The notes under the pieces are model-generated. The model did no database searches. It was not told where the DNA came from and saw only the letters and a list, made by a program, of their open reading frames with translations. The position numbers and the translations under genes were made by a program. Positions 7,142 through 8,990 of a stretch of DNA of 8,990 nucleotides are shown one piece after another. Position 1 is the stretch's first letter; each line of letters opens with the position of its first letter. This stretch comes from Rhodobacteraceae bacterium UBA6273 (GTDB lineage: Bacteria; Pseudomonadota; Alphaproteobacteria; Rhodobacterales; Rhodobacteraceae): the NCBI GenBank assembly GCA_002440625.1, contig DJUV01000347.1, forward strand, positions 1 through 8,990, read 5' to 3'.

Positions 7142-7682
7142 TTGGAGATCGCTGTTCTGCGCGCCACTCCTGCCGCAGCAGAGGCGCGCGCGTCTGCCGC
7201 GGAAGAAGAACTGATGCAGACCCGCGCTGTCGTTTCGGCCTCAGATCGCCAAGCTCCGGCGCGAGCAGTATGGCCACAGCGCCGAACGCCATGCCCGGCT
7301 GATCGAGCAACTCGAGATGTAGCTCGAAGACATCGAGACCGACATCGCCAGCGACCGGGCCAGAGCCGAAGAGGCGGCCTCAAAGAGAGCCGTCATCGCG
7401 TTTGAACGTCGCCGCCCCGCCGGCAAGCCGGTTCCCGAACATCTGCCCCGCGAGCGCGTGGTGGTCAGGGCGCCGGCATCCTGCAACTTCTGCGGATCGG
7501 CACGCATCGCGAAAATTGGCGAGGAAATCGCGGAGACGCTGAAGGTCATCCCCCGGCAGTGGTAGGTCATCCGGACTGTCCGCGGGAAGTTCACATGCCG
7601 GGACTGCGAGCGGATCAGCCAGCCGCCCGCGCCGTTCCACCCCGCCCCGCGGGGAAGGGCAGGTCGCAAGCTGCTGGCCATG
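7142..7682 (+). pseudogene. tnpC: IS66 transposase TnpC, 5' part, decayed and truncated
   Basis: Starts with a helical coiled region (LEIAVLRATPAAAEARASAA, from TTG 7142) that breaks off after VVSASD near 7241. Similarity resumes in another frame at 7242 (IAKLRREQYGHSAERHARLI), so several codons plus a frame step were lost there. That frame then has TAG stops at 7320-7322, where relatives have Gln, and at 7563-7565, where Lys is expected in PRQWKVI. Between and after them are PEHLPRERVVV and the IS66 zinc-binding pair CNFC (about 7490) and CRDC (about 7600), followed by ISQPPAPFHPAPRG. The protein would end at RKLLAM, at the junction with IS3 sequence, so the catalytic core and C-terminal domain are gone. 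Confidence 0.86.
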
Positions 7683-7889
7683 GTGAACACGGATCAGGGC
7701 CGCCAGTTCACGTCCTTCGCCTGGACCGGCCGGCTGAAGCGGGTCGACACCCGGATCTCAATGGGCGGAAAAGGCTGCTGCCTTGACAACATCTTCATCG
7801 AGCGCCTGCGGCGATCCCTGAAGTATGAATGCGTCTATCTGTACGCCTGGGAAACCGGCGCGCAGGCCAGGGCGGGTCTCGGGAGCTGA
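7683..7889 (+). pseudogene. IS3-family transposase OrfB, C-terminal fragment
   Basis: Reads NTDQGRQFTSFAWTGRLKR, then RISMGGKGCCLDNIFIERL, RSLKYECVYLYAWETGAQA, the end of the DDE integrase core of IS3-family OrfB. The Asp of NTDQG and the Glu of FIERL are separated by exactly 35 residues, the D(35)E spacing typical of the family; the first catalytic Asp and everything before it are missing. It is fused in frame to the IS66 tnpC remnant through a shared ATG at 7680. After GLGS it meets a TGA (7887-7889), where relatives continue with a WIEFYN-like stretch, so the C-terminal end is also lost. Both ends are cut, so it is an inactive remnant. Confidence 0.85.
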
Positions 7890-7895
7890 GTTCAA

Positions 7896-8371
7896 GGCGC
7901 CTTCGGTGGCCGAAAGGGGCAGCCCGATCGGATATTGGGCGATACCTTTTCCTTGATCGTCTTCGCCGCCGCGACCAGTTCATCTAGCGTCTTCGGCGTT
8001 TCAGCGACGCCGGCGTCCGTGAAATGCTTCCTGTTGATCAGCATGACGCGGAAGTCGTTGGTAGAGGGGATCGCGAGGAGGTTGCCGTTCGCGTCGAAGT
8101 TCGCCTTGCCGGGGAAGTGTTCGAGGGTCGCGGCATCGACCACGTCGTTCAGCGGCAGATACCAGCCGGCCGCGGCAAACTGGCCAGTCCAGGACCAGTC
8201 CATTTCAGCCACGTCGGCGGGCGCGGTCCCGGCGATTAGCGCGGTGGTGATCTTGGACTGGAGGTCGTCCCACGACGCCGTTTGCAGATCAAGCTTGATG
8301 CCGGTGTCCTGCCCGAACAGCCCCTGCATGTTCGGGTCCTGGCCGGGCGGCAGCACCACGGTGTTGGATTG
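7896..8371 (-). pseudogene. Sugar ABC transporter substrate-binding protein fragment
   Basis: On the minus strand the sequence encodes a piece of a family 1 extracellular sugar-binding protein: DTGIKLDLQTASWDDLQSKI, TTALIAGTAPADVAEMDWSW, WYLPLNDVVDAATLEHFPGK, LAIPSTNDFRVMLINRKHF, TPKTLDELVAAAKTIKEK. There the frame breaks: a base missing from the C pair 7945-7946 (plus strand) hides the normal continuation IAQYPIGLPLSATEGA, readable one frame over down to 7896. No signal peptide precedes QSNTVVLPPG; the upstream codons belong to the antisense of another gene. Only about 160 of the usual 400 or so residues remain, with both ends missing. The intact ancestor would have bound a sugar in the periplasm, perhaps an alpha-galactoside given the neighbour. 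Confidence 0.84.
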
Positions 8372-8393
8372 CCCGGCGAAAGGCTCGCCGCAA

Positions 8394-8870
8394 TCGGGCT
8401 GCGAGATTGCATGGCATGACATCGATGCGGAACGTCTTGCCACCTCCCTATTCATGACCCACCGCATCTGCCGCGCCCTTGGGGGTCGAAAACCGCGTCA
8501 GGCTGGTTTCCACCGTCGACCGCGCGAAGCCCGTTCAGGGCGCGGATTTTGTCATCCTGATGATGCAGGTCGGCGGCTACAGGGCGGCGACGGTCACCGA
8601 CTTCGAGGTTCCGAAAAAGGCTGGGCTTGCGGCAAACGATCGCTGACAAGCTTGGCATCGGCGGCATCTTCCGGGCGCTGCGTACCATTCCGGTCGTGTT
8701 GTCCATTGCCGACGAGATTCGCCGGCATTGTCCGCGGGCGCCGATGATGAACTATGTGAACCCCATGGCCGTGATCTGCTGGGCCATGGCCGAAACCTAT
8801 CCCGATATCCGCTATGTCGGCCTCTGCCATTCGGTGCAGGAAACCTCACAGTTTCTGGCCCGCACCCTAG
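8394..8870 (+). pseudogene. Glycoside hydrolase family 4 alpha-galactosidase (MelA-like) fragment
   Basis: Three frames are needed to read one GH4 protein. HDIDAERLATSLFMTHRICR runs to RALG (8484); an extra G in the run 8481-8485 then shifts to ENRVRLVSTVDRAK, QGADFVILMMQVGGY and TDFEVPKKAG; an extra T at 8627-8628 shifts again to RQTIADKLGIGGIFRALRTI, NYVNPMAVICWAMAE and YVGLCHSVQETSQFLARTLG. These match MelA-type GH4 enzymes, NAD- and Mn-dependent, including the Asn-Pro-Met and Cys-His regions near the active site. The N-terminal GAGS dinucleotide-binding motif and the last two thirds are missing: the left side ends at the junction with the binding-protein fragment, the right at an IS5-family element. 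It is non-functional. Confidence 0.87.
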
Positions 8871-8990
8871 GTCGCGTTGACAAAAGGGATTCACATGTCG
8901 CGCAGATGGTGCTTCAAGCTGGTATCTGCGATGGAGACCAGCTTGGCACGAGACCTGATGCCGGACGAGGAATGGGCGTTTCACGCGCGA
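8871..8990 (+). mobile_element. Left end of an IS5-family insertion sequence, continuing past the window
   Basis: GH4 similarity stops at CTAG (8867-8870), which fits the YTAR target of IS5-type elements, and a transposase reading frame starts 24 bases later. The exact terminal repeat cannot be set without the other end. TTGACA at 8877-8882 looks like a -35 box near the tip, but no matching -10 is convincing. Confidence 0.6.
8895..8990 (+). CDS. IS5-family transposase, N-terminal part cut by window edge
   Basis: The last 32 codons are open from ATG 8895, preceded by AGGGA (8885-8889) at five bases. The wording LARDLMPDEEWAF resembles the N-terminus of IS5-family transposases (DUF4096-type start), where it precedes the DDE catalytic domain. 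A second ATG at 8931 (METSLARDL) could be the real start. The last three residues visible (HAR) depart from the FxPF wording I expect, so this copy might also be damaged, but too little is seen to judge. Confidence 0.6.
   Translation, partial: MSRRWCFKLVSAMETSLARDLMPDEEWAFHAR

Larger units (their letters stand above)
6763..7682 (+). mobile_element. IS66-family insertion sequence remnant
   Basis: Contains, in the normal IS66 order, a broken tnpB and the 5' part of a broken tnpC, separated by a short AT-richer spacer (7069-7141). No tnpA is visible upstream, the catalytic DDE part of tnpC is absent, and I could not find either terminal inverted repeat. The element therefore cannot move by itself. 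Its left limit is the point where TnpB similarity begins (ETDMRSGMNG); its right limit is where similarity switches abruptly to an IS3-family transposase. Confidence 0.85.

Noticed and set aside
6988..7565. Programmed recoding of TAG codons in the IS66 genes
   Set aside because: Frameshifts, an internal deletion and missing ends in the same genes show decay, and intact operon genes have no in-frame TAG.
7935..8747. A 270-codon plus-strand open frame
   Set aside because: Only a short middle part (from about 8394 to 8484) is real GH4 sequence; the front is antisense to the binding-protein fragment and the end is out-of-frame GH4.
1..8990. CRISPR array, tRNA, rRNA or riboswitch
   Set aside because: No regularly spaced repeats, cloverleaf or conserved aptamer sequence was noticed on reading either strand; gaps between operon genes are too short for them.

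Overview
The window is GC-rich and comes from a Gram-negative bacterium that respires nitrate. Protein wording and codon use suggest an alphaproteobacterium, most likely a Rhodobacterales relative of Paracoccus or Rhodobacter. This placement is an inference from familiarity with the families, not from a database search.

Left three quarters (1-6717): a compact, intact, one-directional operon on the + strand. It begins inside narH (the start and narG lie upstream) and continues with narJ and narI, the electron-transfer, chaperone and haem b parts of the membrane-bound respiratory nitrate reductase. Downstream are five accessory genes: a cytoplasmic parvulin-type peptidyl-prolyl isomerase, a hemerythrin-like protein, a beta-carbonic anhydrase, the molybdenum-insertion enzyme MoeA, and a DUF2478 protein. 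Neighbouring genes overlap by 1-11 bases or lie 5-20 bases apart, so they are very probably co-transcribed and in places translationally coupled. The operon makes sense as a unit: NarGHI needs Mo-bis-MGD (MoeA, NarJ), Fe-S clusters and haem, and folding help (NarJ, perhaps the isomerase). Why a diiron protein and a carbonic anhydrase are embedded in it is the most interesting open question here.

Right quarter (6718-8990): a graveyard of broken genes and insertion-sequence remnants, in the order IS66 tnpB remnant, IS66 tnpC remnant, IS3-family orfB tail, sugar ABC-transporter binding-protein fragment (minus strand), GH4 alpha-galactosidase fragment (plus strand), and the left end of an IS5-family element running off the window. 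Almost every piece carries single-base indels, in-frame stops or missing ends, while the operon to the left carries none, so this is genuine decay rather than poor sequence. The binding protein and GH4 pieces probably come from a former divergent alpha-galactoside uptake and hydrolysis locus whose central promoter region and both 5' ends were lost.

No tRNA, rRNA, CRISPR array or phage gene was seen. No promoter for the nar operon is in view. I found no convincing wholly new system; the best candidate for new biology is the hemerythrin / carbonic anhydrase / MoeA / DUF2478 module attached to narGHJI.
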